Assembly (NCBI GenBank): GCA_007120695.1
Contig: SKND01000143.1
Coordinates: 1 to 47,186, forward strand
Direction of reading: 5' to 3'
Length of the DNA: 47,186 bases
Origin: Bacteroidales bacterium
Lineage (GTDB): Bacteria > Bacteroidota > Bacteroidia > Bacteroidales > PUMT01
Position 1 is the first letter of the stretch; the number at the start of each line of letters is the position of its first letter. The notes under the pieces were generated by a model. The model was not told where the DNA came from. It saw only the letters and a list, made by a program, of their open reading frames with translations, and searched no databases. The translations under genes and the position numbers were made by a program. Shown here one piece after another: positions 1-7,167 of the stretch.

Positions 1-121
1 AATTTTTTAATCTGAAATTACACACAGACAGATGAAAAAATTTCATGGGAAAGCGCAGCGGTTCCGACTGTAAGCATAAATTTTGGATATTTTTTATTAC
101 AAAATTTATGCTTTTTTACAG
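1..121 (+). repeat. Structured intergenic repeat, copy A (cut by window edge)
   Basis: First of four related copies. A stem joins 1-14 to 29-42 (T-rich arm, then ATCTG pairing with CAGAT) around a loop at 15-28 containing AAATTACACACA. A conserved block with AAGCGCAGCGGTTCC and CTGTAA follows (about 50-73), then a terminator-like hairpin and a T tract. Another TTTACAG starts at 115, and 121-170 resembles the start of a further degenerate unit. It lies downstream of nusB, which is on the other strand. No ORF in it is credible. Confidence 0.75.
73..117 (+). terminator. Terminator-like hairpin of repeat copy A
   Basis: A perfect 13-bp stem (73-85 with 100-112) and a 14-nt loop are followed by six T residues at 112-117. 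The T tract is on the plus strand only, so the hairpin would end a plus-strand transcript running through the repeat, not nusB. The stem differs from that of copy B by paired changes. Confidence 0.6.
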
Positions 122-226
122 AAGAAATGTACATGAAATTTTTTAATCTGAATTTTTCATCAGACAAATTTAGCAAAATGTAAAGCTGGTTACATGAAAA
201 ATCGACGCAGTCAAATTACACATATC

Positions 227-1177
227 TCAGGATTCTCCGATCAATCCCCGTCCTCTCTTGATAATCCGGTTTTCCTGCCTGAGTTGCTGTATTATATTGT
301 CCAGTATCCCGTTTATAAAATTGCTGCTCTTCTCGGTACTGTAAAATTTGGCAATCTCGATATATTCATTAAAAGTGACCCGTGTGGGAATTGAATCATT
401 TTCAAGTATTTCGGCAATGGCAAGCTCCATTATCAGAATATCCATGAAGGCTATTCTTTCCACATCCCAGTTACGGGTGTGATGGTCGATTAGCTTTTCA
501 TATTCACTGTGATGCAACACAATATTCCTGAAGAGCTTTTTAACAAACTCCCTGTCATCTTCATCCTTAAAAAGTGAAAAAACCGGAACCGGCTGTCCGC
601 CTGGACCTGAGTATTTTTTCAGACTTTTTTCAGTCATGCGGACTGCAAATTCAAGGTCATCATTCCAGTATATGCTCCTCTCCTCGAGTACCTGATCAAG
701 TGATAACGAGGTTAAAACAAAGTCATCGAGAATTTGTATTGTGAATTTTTTATCCGACCGCCAGGTTTGCTCCGGTTCGTCCATATAATGACGGTAAATA
801 TCGCTCTCAATTAGCTGGTTGTATAGCTCCCTTATCAGTTCCGGGTTGTTGACCCATGAAACTTTATATTTTCTTAAGTAATTATTGAGTTGTTCATGTT
901 CAACGAGGTGTCTTATAAGAAGATTGTCGATAAAACGTGTATTGGGATTGAGGTCTTCATGGCGGGGAGACAACTTTGACCGGGCCAGGTCGATCCTCTT
1001 CCCTGCGTACCGGGAAATATCAATCAGGAGCAAATAAAGTGAAAGGTAAAGTTCCCAGGTTTTTTCTATGCTGAAAAACAGTTCTTTCTCCGATTTATCA
1101 AGTGACTCCAATCCGGATTTAAAATATGCATAAGCTGCCTGTAAAACCTTTATTCTCAATAACCTTCTGCTTATCAT
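227..1177 (-). CDS. nusB: Transcription antitermination protein NusB (long form)
   Basis: 316 aa, about twice the size of E. coli NusB, as is usual in Bacteroidota. The start MISRRLLRIKVLQAAYAYFK is typical of NusB. The helical C-terminal half carries the conserved core: NWDVERIAFMDILIMELAIAE, then TRVTFNEYIEIAKFYSTEKS and FINGILDNI. NusB binds boxA RNA with NusE (S10) and supports antitermination of rRNA operons. The middle region (about residues 60-190) is the lineage-specific insertion. The gene stands alone between two copies of the structured repeat. The ATG at 1177 is the only sensible start. The call is secure. Confidence 0.93.
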   Translation of the reverse strand: MISRRLLRIKVLQAAYAYFKSGLESLDKSEKELFFSIEKTWELYLSLYLLLIDISRYAGKRIDLARSKLSPRHEDLNPNTRFIDNLLIRHLVEHEQLNNYLRKYKVSWVNNPELIRELYNQLIESDIYRHYMDEPEQTWRSDKKFTIQILDDFVLTSLSLDQVLEERSIYWNDDLEFAVRMTEKSLKKYSGPGGQPVPVFSLFKDEDDREFVKKLFRNIVLHHSEYEKLIDHHTRNWDVERIAFMDILIMELAIAEILENDSIPTRVTFNEYIEIAKFYSTEKSSNFINGILDNIIQQLRQENRIIKRGRGLIGES

Positions 1178-1273
1178 CTTATTTAAAGAGCCTCTGTATC
1201 ATTACTTAAAGAGGTGCAAAGTAAACACTTTTTACCCAAAGAATCCTGATTTTTTGAATAATTAATCTGAATA

Positions 1274-1418
1274 TTTACAGAAGAAATATACATTAAATTT
1301 TTTCTGCGTAAAATTACACACAGACGCATGAAAAAATTTATTGTTAAAGCGCAGCGGTTCCGACTGTAAACCAAAATTTTGTTTATTATATTTTGACAAA
1401 ATTTTGGCTTTTTTACAG
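1274..1418 (+). repeat. Structured intergenic repeat, copy B (complete)
   Basis: The best-preserved copy. The core unit 1274-1370 is bounded by TTTACAG (1274-1280) and its inverse CTGTAAA (1364-1370). Inside, 1295-1308 pairs with 1325-1339 (AAATTTTTTC-TGCG with CGCA-T-GAAAAAATTT, one bulged T), with a 16-nt loop containing AAATTACACACA. Then come AAGCGCAGCGGTTCC, a second hairpin and a T tract, and another TTTACAG at 1412-1418. It fills most of the gap between nusB and the DUF3276 gene, which are divergent. It could be a leader element, a small RNA or a palindromic mobile element. Confidence 0.8.
1371..1414 (+). terminator. Terminator-like hairpin of repeat copy B
   Basis: An 11-bp perfect stem (1371-1381 with 1397-1407) is followed by C and six T residues (1409-1414). 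Compared with copy A the stem keeps its pairing through double changes (A:T to C:G and T:A to A:T). It lies about 115 nt upstream of the DUF3276 start, so it would end a short upstream plus-strand transcript or attenuate that gene. Confidence 0.55.
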
Positions 1419-1452
1419 GAGAAATTTGTGTTTGGCTTCCAAAATTATTTTA

Positions 1453-1475
1453 TTTGTTAGAAATAACTTAACAAA
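1453..1475. promoter_or_regulatory. Inverted repeat upstream of DUF3276 gene, possible operator
   Basis: TTTGTTA (1453-1459) and TAACAAA (1469-1475) form a 7-bp perfect inverted repeat with a 9-nt spacer, 54 bases before the chosen DUF3276 start. There is no T tract, so it is unlikely to be a terminator. A binding site is possible but the regulator is unknown. Confidence 0.3.
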
Positions 1476-1528
1476 CTGGACAGTCAGAATTAATGACACA
1501 CAAGTATTAATTGAAAAAAAGAAGGACG

Positions 1529-1897
1529 ATGGAAGAGAATGACAAAAAAACCGAAGGAGAGAACGGAGGAAGACAGGAAATTTTCTCGCAAACGGTAAGA
1601 GCCGGCAAAAGAACCTATTTTTTTGATGTAAAGGCTACCAGAAACAACGACTACTACCTTACCATTACCGAGAGCAAGAAGCGGTTTAACAAGGAAGGCA
1701 AACAGTATTTCGAAAAACACAAGGTGTTCCTTTATAAGGAAGATTTTGAAAAGTTCAGCAACGGACTAAGCGAAGTTGTTTCATACATTACTTCTGAACA
1801 ACCAGCCCAGCCGGATCAGGACGGACTGGGAAATGAACCGGACAAAGAACTGAGCGAAAGCTTTACCAACGTCAGTTTCGACGATCTTGAAAAATAG
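1529..1897 (+). CDS. DUF3276 family PUR-alpha-like nucleic-acid-binding protein
   Basis: 122 aa from the ATG at 1529; an in-frame TTG at 1511 would add six residues but is less likely. Residues about 15-85 have the PUR-type pattern: IFSQTVRAGKRTYFFDVKAT, then DYYLTITESKKRF and HKVFLYKEDFEKF. The tail is acidic (ends SFDDLEK). The family is nearly universal in Bacteroidota and related to Borrelia BpuR, a single-strand DNA/RNA-binding regulator. The cellular target here is unknown. It follows repeat copy B and an inverted repeat, and is closed by a hairpin terminator at 1927. It is a single-gene unit. Confidence 0.85.
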   Translation: MEENDKKTEGENGGRQEIFSQTVRAGKRTYFFDVKATRNNDYYLTITESKKRFNKEGKQYFEKHKVFLYKEDFEKFSNGLSEVVSYITSEQPAQPDQDGLGNEPDKELSESFTNVSFDDLEK

Positions 1898-1926
1898 GAT
1901 CAGGAGTCTGTTCCGGATTAACTTTT

Positions 1927-1960
1927 AAGCTTCCCGCAATAATGATGCAGGGAAGCTTTT
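1927..1960 (+). terminator. Intrinsic terminator of the DUF3276 gene
   Basis: AAGCTTCCC (1927-1935) pairs perfectly with GGGAAGCTT (1950-1958), and GCA/TGC can extend the stem. The T run ends at 1960. It lies 30 nt after the stop codon at 1897. The opposite strand lacks a T tract. Confidence 0.75.
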
Positions 1961-2048
1961 ATGAATTCTGTGATTCAGATATCGTAAACTGAATTTTATG
2001 CCTTCTGATGGTGCCAGTGCTTAACCGGGACTTTGTGCCGGAGTCCTG

Positions 2049-2846
2049 TCAGTGAAAAAGGCTCAGGGGATAGGCATTACTGAATTCGTATATAGTTTCA
2101 TACATCTCAGGTGAAATACGGCTTACAACCTCCCTGGTTAATTGATCCGGAAGTTCCTTGTAATAAGCTTGTGCTATTCCCCCGGTGATGCTGGCTATAC
2201 TTCCGCTTTTACAGCTAAGCGACAAAGCAAGCCTTATTGCACTTTCAAAATCCTCACTGTCAAGAAATGCTATTATCGCTTCCGGCACTGATCCCTCACT
2301 TGACTGATCATAGAAATAACCCGGCCGGATCTCCTCTATGCTTTTGCTGAGGTTATAACCAAATGTACTCTCAATATAATCACGTATTTCAGTTTTATTT
2401 CGTCCGTTCTTAGCAAGAAAAACCGCGGCAGCCGCAGCCTGGGCTCCTTTTATCCCATCCGGGTGATTATGACTCACCTCAGCGCAACTACGCGCTTCAT
2501 CAAGTACTTCATTCAGGGTCCTGCAAGCGTAACCTATCGGACTAACACGTACAGCTGCTCCATTATTCCAGCTGCTATAAGGTTTCGGATAATCCCGGGA
2601 GAGCCACCTGCTGAAGGCAGTGCCATAACCCCTGCCAGGATATGATCTGCCGTAAAACTGAAGGGTTGATGTATATTCTCTTCCGTTAAGCAATGAGTCC
2701 ATTACTGCGACGGTCAGCACACTATCGCATGTATAATCAGATTTTTTACTTAAGAGCGGAGAACCAGAACTTTCCGGTTTTTCACAGCTATGATTATAGC
2801 CGGCCATATCTCCGGCAACAGCACCGATAATCAACTTTCCTTCCAT
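2049..2846 (-). CDS. ADP-ribosylglycohydrolase family protein with degenerate metal site
   Basis: 265 aa, normal size for a DraG/ARH-like fold. Recognisable family motifs are GAVAGDMAG (8-16), SHNHPDGIKGAQA (about 125-137) and ITGGIAQAYY (about 220-229). Family members use two magnesium ions bound by a TDDT motif and a GGDSDT-like motif. Here these read T-C-D-S (39-42) and C-K-S-G-S (212-216), so three of four aspartates are gone. It may be inactive as an ADP-ribose hydrolase, bind another metal, or act as a binder. The ATG at 2846 is the natural start. It is monocistronic, with a hypothetical gene upstream on the same strand. Confidence 0.82.
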   Translation of the reverse strand: MEGKLIIGAVAGDMAGYNHSCEKPESSGSPLLSKKSDYTCDSVLTVAVMDSLLNGREYTSTLQFYGRSYPGRGYGTAFSRWLSRDYPKPYSSWNNGAAVRVSPIGYACRTLNEVLDEARSCAEVSHNHPDGIKGAQAAAAAVFLAKNGRNKTEIRDYIESTFGYNLSKSIEEIRPGYFYDQSSEGSVPEAIIAFLDSEDFESAIRLALSLSCKSGSIASITGGIAQAYYKELPDQLTREVVSRISPEMYETIYEFSNAYPLSLFH

Positions 2847-2885
2847 ACTTGCCTAAATTCTTGATTTTAACTTTCAGATAACCTG

Positions 2886-2893
2886 CAAAAGTA
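2886..2893 (-). promoter_or_regulatory. Possible -7 promoter element for the 2049-2846 gene
   Basis: Read on the minus strand this is TACTTTTG, a full match to the Bacteroidota TAnnTTTG -7 element, about 40 nt before the ATG at 2846. No clear TTTG -33 element lies at the usual distance, so support is partial. Confidence 0.3.
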
Positions 2894-3005
2894 TTAATTC
2901 CATTTAGAAAATGAAGTATCTCAAAGAGGTAAATAAACCTCCCCAGTCCCAGACAAAAGACAATAATGCAATCTTATACCATGGTTAATGACCTGTAACG
3001 TGTTA

Positions 3006-3770
3006 TTATAAACCGGGAAGTCCCTCCTCCTCATTATCAAAATTTCCCTCATCTTTCTGTCTTGTCACAAACTGATTTATCTCGTCGTAATTAAGAGTCT
3101 TAACATTAGTAACAACAAAATTGGGTCGCAGGAACCCTCCGTACTCATTACATTCGGCAATTGCCTTCTTGAAAACATCTCTTATGGAAACTTTAATTGG
3201 GATTACGGCCAGCATAGAACAGAAACTGTTCATAAAATTCACCTCTTCAAGTTCGGCATCATATTTTTTGAGATGAAAATCAATTTCAGTCCTTATAAGC
3301 TTTTGCTGTAACTCATCAAAATTCTTATCAAAACTGTTTATCAGTACCACAAAATACCTTAGTTTGGAACCTTTACCGCCAAGTCCTGTTGAAATGAAAA
3401 CCTGGTTTTCATCAAGCAGCTTACTCTGAAGAAGCATCCTGCTCTCCTGAAAAGCAAGTATGGCCCAGTCCTTTAGTTCCTTATCAGGCTTGTTGAGATA
3501 TTTCTCTATTACCCGGTATGCCTCAACCTCCTCAAGTGATGCCAGCTGAACAAGCAATTTCTTTTTGTTTACAACCGAATGGTTTTTATCAAACAATTTG
3601 TCTTTGACCGACAGAATATTGTCTGAAATAATGTTTTTCTTGAAATTTCTGGAAAATTCAAAATACTCCATCTGAAGATCAATATCAATCTTCTCTTCAA
3701 GAATATTGATATTCTCAGGAAAATGCCCGAATAAATCTTCAATCCTTTCAAAAATATTCTCATCATCCAT
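3006..3770 (-). CDS. Conserved-looking hypothetical protein, helical
   Basis: 254 aa, not recognised. There is no signal peptide or membrane segment, so it is probably cytosolic. The first 120 residues are charged and helix-rich, with a stretch (LLVQLASLEEVEAYRVIEKY, then a conserved-looking DWAILAFQESRMLLQ) resembling HEAT-like helical pairs. The C-terminal half is a mixed alpha/beta region (YFVVLINSFDKNF, FLRPNFVVTNVKTLNYDEI) ending in an acidic tail (EEEGLPGL). The ATG at 3770 is the only start near the 5' end. It is divergent from feoAB across a 324-bp gap that holds the feo promoter. No function can be assigned. Confidence 0.7.
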   Translation of the reverse strand: MDDENIFERIEDLFGHFPENINILEEKIDIDLQMEYFEFSRNFKKNIISDNILSVKDKLFDKNHSVVNKKKLLVQLASLEEVEAYRVIEKYLNKPDKELKDWAILAFQESRMLLQSKLLDENQVFISTGLGGKGSKLRYFVVLINSFDKNFDELQQKLIRTEIDFHLKKYDAELEEVNFMNSFCSMLAVIPIKVSIRDVFKKAIAECNEYGGFLRPNFVVTNVKTLNYDEINQFVTRQKDEGNFDNEEEGLPGL

Positions 3771-3950
3771 ATGCCGGCGTTTTTGTCAACATAAAACGTA
3801 ATTGCCAGGTAAAGATTATTATCAGGGGTAATTTATTTTCAATTAAGGTTGCACGGTATCCGGAAATATGCAGGCAACAAAGCAATATATCTATCCTTGA
3901 TCTTTTTCAAGGCTCAGTTATTACATAGTCCGTCTACAAAGTCAGTGTTA

Positions 3951-3971
3951 TTATAGTAAATATAACTATAA
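3951..3971. promoter_or_regulatory. Inverted repeat 1 upstream of feoAB, candidate operator
   Basis: TTATAGT (3951-3957) and ACTATAA (3965-3971) form a perfect 7-bp inverted repeat with a 7-nt spacer. It lies about 29 bp upstream of the -33 element of the feoAB promoter. The 21-bp dyad size suits a metalloregulator of Fur or DtxR type, but it is not a canonical Fur or DtxR box. Confidence 0.4.
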
Positions 3972-3980
3972 TGACCATCA

Positions 3981-4002
3981 AAATACCTATTTATTGGTAT
4001 TT
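3981..4002. promoter_or_regulatory. Inverted repeat 2 overlapping the feoAB -33 element
   Basis: AAATACC (3981-3987) and GGTATTT (3996-4002) form a perfect 7-bp inverted repeat with an 8-nt spacer. The right arm overlaps the TTTG at 4000-4003, so a bound protein would block the promoter. Its sequence is unrelated to the dyad at 3951-3971. Confidence 0.45.
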
Positions 4003-4030
4003 GAATAGTTTGTAACATAAGTTATTTTTG
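4000..4030 (+). promoter_or_regulatory. Bacteroidota-type promoter for feoAB
   Basis: TTTG (4000-4003), a 19-nt spacer and TATTTTTG (4023-4030) match the Bacteroidota primary sigma consensus TTTG-N19-TAnnTTTG exactly. Transcription would start near 4037, giving a leader of about 58 nt to the GTG at 4095. Confidence 0.65.
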
Positions 4031-4094
4031 CCTTCCATTATAACTACCGGCTAAAATAAATATCAACCGGGTATAATAAATACTTCCGGATACA

Positions 4095-6482
4095 GTGACC
4101 CTTGCAGAACTCCAGAACAACCAGAGTGGAATAATAACCAAGGTTAAAGGACGTGGTGCATTCCGCAAACGAATCACAGAGATGGGGTTCGTCAAGGGAA
4201 AGACTGTTAAGGTTATCAAGAATGCACCGCTTAAAGACCCCGTGGAATATAATATCATGGGCTATGAGATATCTCTCAGAAGAAGCGAGGCAGCACTTAT
4301 TGATGTGATATCTCCACAGGATGTTCCCGAAAGGGTTAAGGAAAAATTCAATGGAGTAATCTCCGAAGAGTGGCTAAAAACCAAGGCAGAAAAGAAGGGC
4401 AGGCTAATAAATGTTGCAATGGTGGGTAATCCCAATGCGGGAAAAACCACCCTGTTCAATTTTGTGACCCGTTCAAAGGAAAGAGTCGGCAACTATGGTG
4501 GAGTTACTGTTGATGCAAAATATGGCAAGTTTGCACTTGACGGGTATAAATTCAAAATAGTTGATCTTCCTGGCACTTATTCACTAACCGCATACTCTCC
4601 CGAAGAACTTTTTGTAAGGGATCATATTACAAACCAGATGCCTGATGTGGTGATCAATGTGGTAGATGGTTCCAACCTTGAACGAAACCTCTATCTTACC
4701 ACACAACTGATAGATATGGATATCAAGGTGGTAATGGCGCTCAATATGTATGACGAATTGCTGGAGTCGGGCGATAACCTTGATTATAATACACTCGGTA
4801 AAATAACAGGGATACCTGTTGTTCCCACGATTGGCTCGAAAAATATAGGCATTCAAGATCTGTTCAGAAAGGTCATTGATGTTTATGAAGATGATGACAG
4901 GGATCTAAGGCATGTGCATATCAATTACGGTGCTGAGATTGAGGCATCGATACAGGCACTGCAGAAAAAGATAAAACAAAAGGAGAACCTTCATATAACC
5001 GATAAGGTATCATCAAGATTTCTCGCAATTAAGCTGCTTGAAAAGGATGAGGAAGTAAACAAAAGAGTATCATGGCTTAATAATGCCCGGGAAGTAACAT
5101 CTGCCGCAAACGCTGAAATAAAACGCCTGGAAGAGGCCATGACGGAGGACAGCGAAACGCTGGTAACCGATGCAAAATACGGGTTTGTTTCGGGTGCCCT
5201 GAGAGAAACACTGAATAAAGGTAAAAATACCAGGCAAAAAAAGTCTGAGCTTATCGACACCATACTGACACACCAGATCATGGGTTTCCCGGTATTCCTG
5301 TTGTTTATCTATATAATGTTCCAGGTAACATTTTCTCTTGGGGAATACCCTATGGAATGGATCGAACAGGGTATATCTGCTTCAGGAGCTTTTCTTGATG
5401 CCAGGATGAGTGAAGGAAGCCTCAAAGATCTGCTAATCAACGGTATTATTGGTGGTGTAGGTGGGGTTATTGTCTTTTTACCCAACATATTAATCCTGTT
5501 CTTCTTCATTTCATTGATGGAAGACACCGGTTATATGGCCCGCGCCGCTTTTATCATGGATAAGCTGATGCATAAGATCGGGTTGCACGGGAAGTCGTTC
5601 ATTCCACTGATTATGGGGTTTGGATGTAATGTTCCTGCAATCATGGCTACGCGGACAATTGAGAACAGGAACAACAGGCTTCTCACAATACTGATCAACC
5701 CGTTTATGTCATGCAGTGCCCGCCTGCCTGTTTACGTTCTGATAATCGGGGCATTCTTCCCTGACCGTCCGGGAGTTGTGCTCTTCAGCATTTACGGTTT
5801 CGGTATTTTAATGGCCGTGGCGGTTGCCCTGATATTCAAAAAGACTCTCTTCCGCTCAGGGGACGTTCCTTTTGTAATGGAGCTGCCGCCATACAGGATG
5901 CCGACGCTCATTACCACTACCAGACACATGTGGAATAAGGGTTCGCAGTACCTGAAAAAAATGGGGGGTATCATACTTGTCGCCTCAATCATAATCTGGG
6001 CTCTCGGATATTTTCCAAGGCATCGTGACGTTATTCAGCATGATGCAGAAGTAATAACTGCAGCAGAGCAAAGATCTTATATTGAGAGGATCGGTTTGTT
6101 TATCGAACCCGCTATAGCACCGCTGGGTTTCGACTGGAAAATGGGTGTGGCATTACTTTCAGGTGTTGCAGCAAAAGAGATCGTTGTCAGCACTATGGGG
6201 GTTCTTTACCAGGATAGCCCGGAAAGAAGTCTGCCGACAGAATCCCTTGGCGAAAAACTCAGGCAACAGAAATATCCCGACGGCTCCAGGGTATTTACAA
6301 CGGCCTCGGCAATCTCCTTTTTGGTGTTTATACTTCTATATTTCCCATGTGTTGCAGTGATTGCAGCCATCAAAAATGAATCAGGACACTGGAAATGGGC
6401 TGCATTTGCAGTTTTATATACAACCGGACTGGCTTATATCATGTCGTTTATTGTTTACCGAATCGGAATTCTCATCTTTTAA
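4095..6482 (+). CDS. feoB: Ferrous iron transporter, FeoA-FeoB fusion
   Basis: 795 aa. Residues 1-75 are a FeoA (SH3-like) domain (MTLAELQNNQSGIITKVKG, FRKRITEMGFVKGKTVKV, YEISLRRSEAALI). The FeoB G domain follows, with GNPNAGKTT near residue 111, DLPGTYSL and NMYDE, then a helical linker and the gated membrane part with EDTGYMARAAFIMDKLM, GFGCNVPAIMATRT, SCSARLPVY and GVAAKEIVVSTMGVLY. It imports Fe2+ through the inner membrane, driven or gated by nucleotide hydrolysis. FeoA-FeoB fusion is common in Bacteroidota. The GTG start is forced by an in-frame TAA at 4077-4079 with no ATG between. The Cys-rich partner follows after 9 nt. Confidence 0.95.
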   Translation: MTLAELQNNQSGIITKVKGRGAFRKRITEMGFVKGKTVKVIKNAPLKDPVEYNIMGYEISLRRSEAALIDVISPQDVPERVKEKFNGVISEEWLKTKAEKKGRLINVAMVGNPNAGKTTLFNFVTRSKERVGNYGGVTVDAKYGKFALDGYKFKIVDLPGTYSLTAYSPEELFVRDHITNQMPDVVINVVDGSNLERNLYLTTQLIDMDIKVVMALNMYDELLESGDNLDYNTLGKITGIPVVPTIGSKNIGIQDLFRKVIDVYEDDDRDLRHVHINYGAEIEASIQALQKKIKQKENLHITDKVSSRFLAIKLLEKDEEVNKRVSWLNNAREVTSAANAEIKRLEEAMTEDSETLVTDAKYGFVSGALRETLNKGKNTRQKKSELIDTILTHQIMGFPVFLLFIYIMFQVTFSLGEYPMEWIEQGISASGAFLDARMSEGSLKDLLINGIIGGVGGVIVFLPNILILFFFISLMEDTGYMARAAFIMDKLMHKIGLHGKSFIPLIMGFGCNVPAIMATRTIENRNNRLLTILINPFMSCSARLPVYVLIIGAFFPDRPGVVLFSIYGFGILMAVAVALIFKKTLFRSGDVPFVMELPPYRMPTLITTTRHMWNKGSQYLKKMGGIILVASIIIWALGYFPRHRDVIQHDAEVITAAEQRSYIERIGLFIEPAIAPLGFDWKMGVALLSGVAAKEIVVSTMGVLYQDSPERSLPTESLGEKLRQQKYPDGSRVFTTASAISFLVFILLYFPCVAVIAAIKNESGHWKWAAFAVLYTTGLAYIMSFIVYRIGILIF

Positions 6483-6491
6483 CACGTTATC

Positions 6492-6647
6492 ATGACCCAG
6501 GATATAATTACATACATCATAATTCTTTATGCAGTGACATACACCCTGATCACCACTGCCAGGTTATTCATCCCCGAAAGGCAAAAAATAAAGTCTCATG
6601 GCTGCTCTTCATGTACAGGATGCAACCTGAAGAGACAGGCCAATTGA
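6492..6647 (+). CDS. FeoB-associated Cys-rich membrane protein
   Basis: 51 aa. One membrane helix (about residues 5-24) is followed by a short basic stretch and a C-terminal CSSCTGC motif (residues 38-44), which is diagnostic of this small family. It is always found next to feoB and probably has a FeoC-like or metal/redox-sensing role with the transporter; the exact job is unknown. The ATG is 9 nt after the feoB stop, so the two are translated from one message. The TGA is at 6645-6647. Confidence 0.88.
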   Translation: MTQDIITYIIILYAVTYTLITTARLFIPERQKIKSHGCSSCTGCNLKRQAN

Positions 6648-6681
6648 CATGTTCTGTGAGTAACCAAATCATTTTTACCGT

Positions 6682-7167
6682 ATGGACATACTGCTGATTG
6701 CCATATCTGTTTTACTGCTGCTTCTGGGAATGGCGGGATGCCTTCTGCCCGTAATACCCGGACCGCCGATCAGCTACCTTGCCCTGCTGATAATCAGTTT
6801 TACACGTTTTGCACACTTCAGCACCGATTTTCTTGTAATAATGGCGATAATTGCCGCATTTGTAACCGTAATAGATTTTTTTGTGCCTGTCTGGACGACA
6901 AAAAAGTTCGGGGGTTCCGTTTACGGTATGTGGGGAGCCGGAATCGGGATTTTTGCAGGGATTTTTTTTCTGCCGCCACTGGGACTTATTATCGGGCCGC
7001 TGGCGGGAGCTATCATAGGCGAACTGATAAAGGGTTCGGATACCGGAAAAGCGATTATCGCCGGACTGGGTTCTTTTGCCGGTTTTCTGCTGGGTGTGGG
7101 ATTGAAACTGATCGTCTCAATAACTATAACCATCTATTTTGTAAGGGAGGTTTTTGGCGGTGCTTAA
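6682..7167 (+). CDS. DUF456 family membrane protein
   Basis: 161 aa, with four or five hydrophobic segments and little else. The start has the family pattern (GMAGCLLPVIPGPPISYLAL), followed by DFFVPVWTTKKFGGSVYGMWGAGIG and the Gly-rich PLAGAIIGELI. Function is unknown. The first 20 residues act as a membrane anchor. The gap from the Cys-rich gene is 34 nt, so it is probably the third gene of the feo transcript. Its stop codon directly abuts the stop of the convergent gene at 7168 with no base between, leaving no room for an intergenic terminator. Confidence 0.85.
   Translation: MDILLIAISVLLLLLGMAGCLLPVIPGPPISYLALLIISFTRFAHFSTDFLVIMAIIAAFVTVIDFFVPVWTTKKFGGSVYGMWGAGIGIFAGIFFLPPLGLIIGPLAGAIIGELIKGSDTGKAIIAGLGSFAGFLLGVGLKLIVSITITIYFVREVFGGA

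Noticed and set aside
1274-1370. Insertion sequence or complete transposon bounded by TTTACAG/CTGTAAA
   Set aside because: Only 97 bp, no coding capacity and no clear target duplication; at most a non-autonomous element.
1511-1528. TTG start for the DUF3276 protein
   Set aside because: The ATG at 1529 is close by and the extra residues are a Lys/Arg run outside the family pattern.
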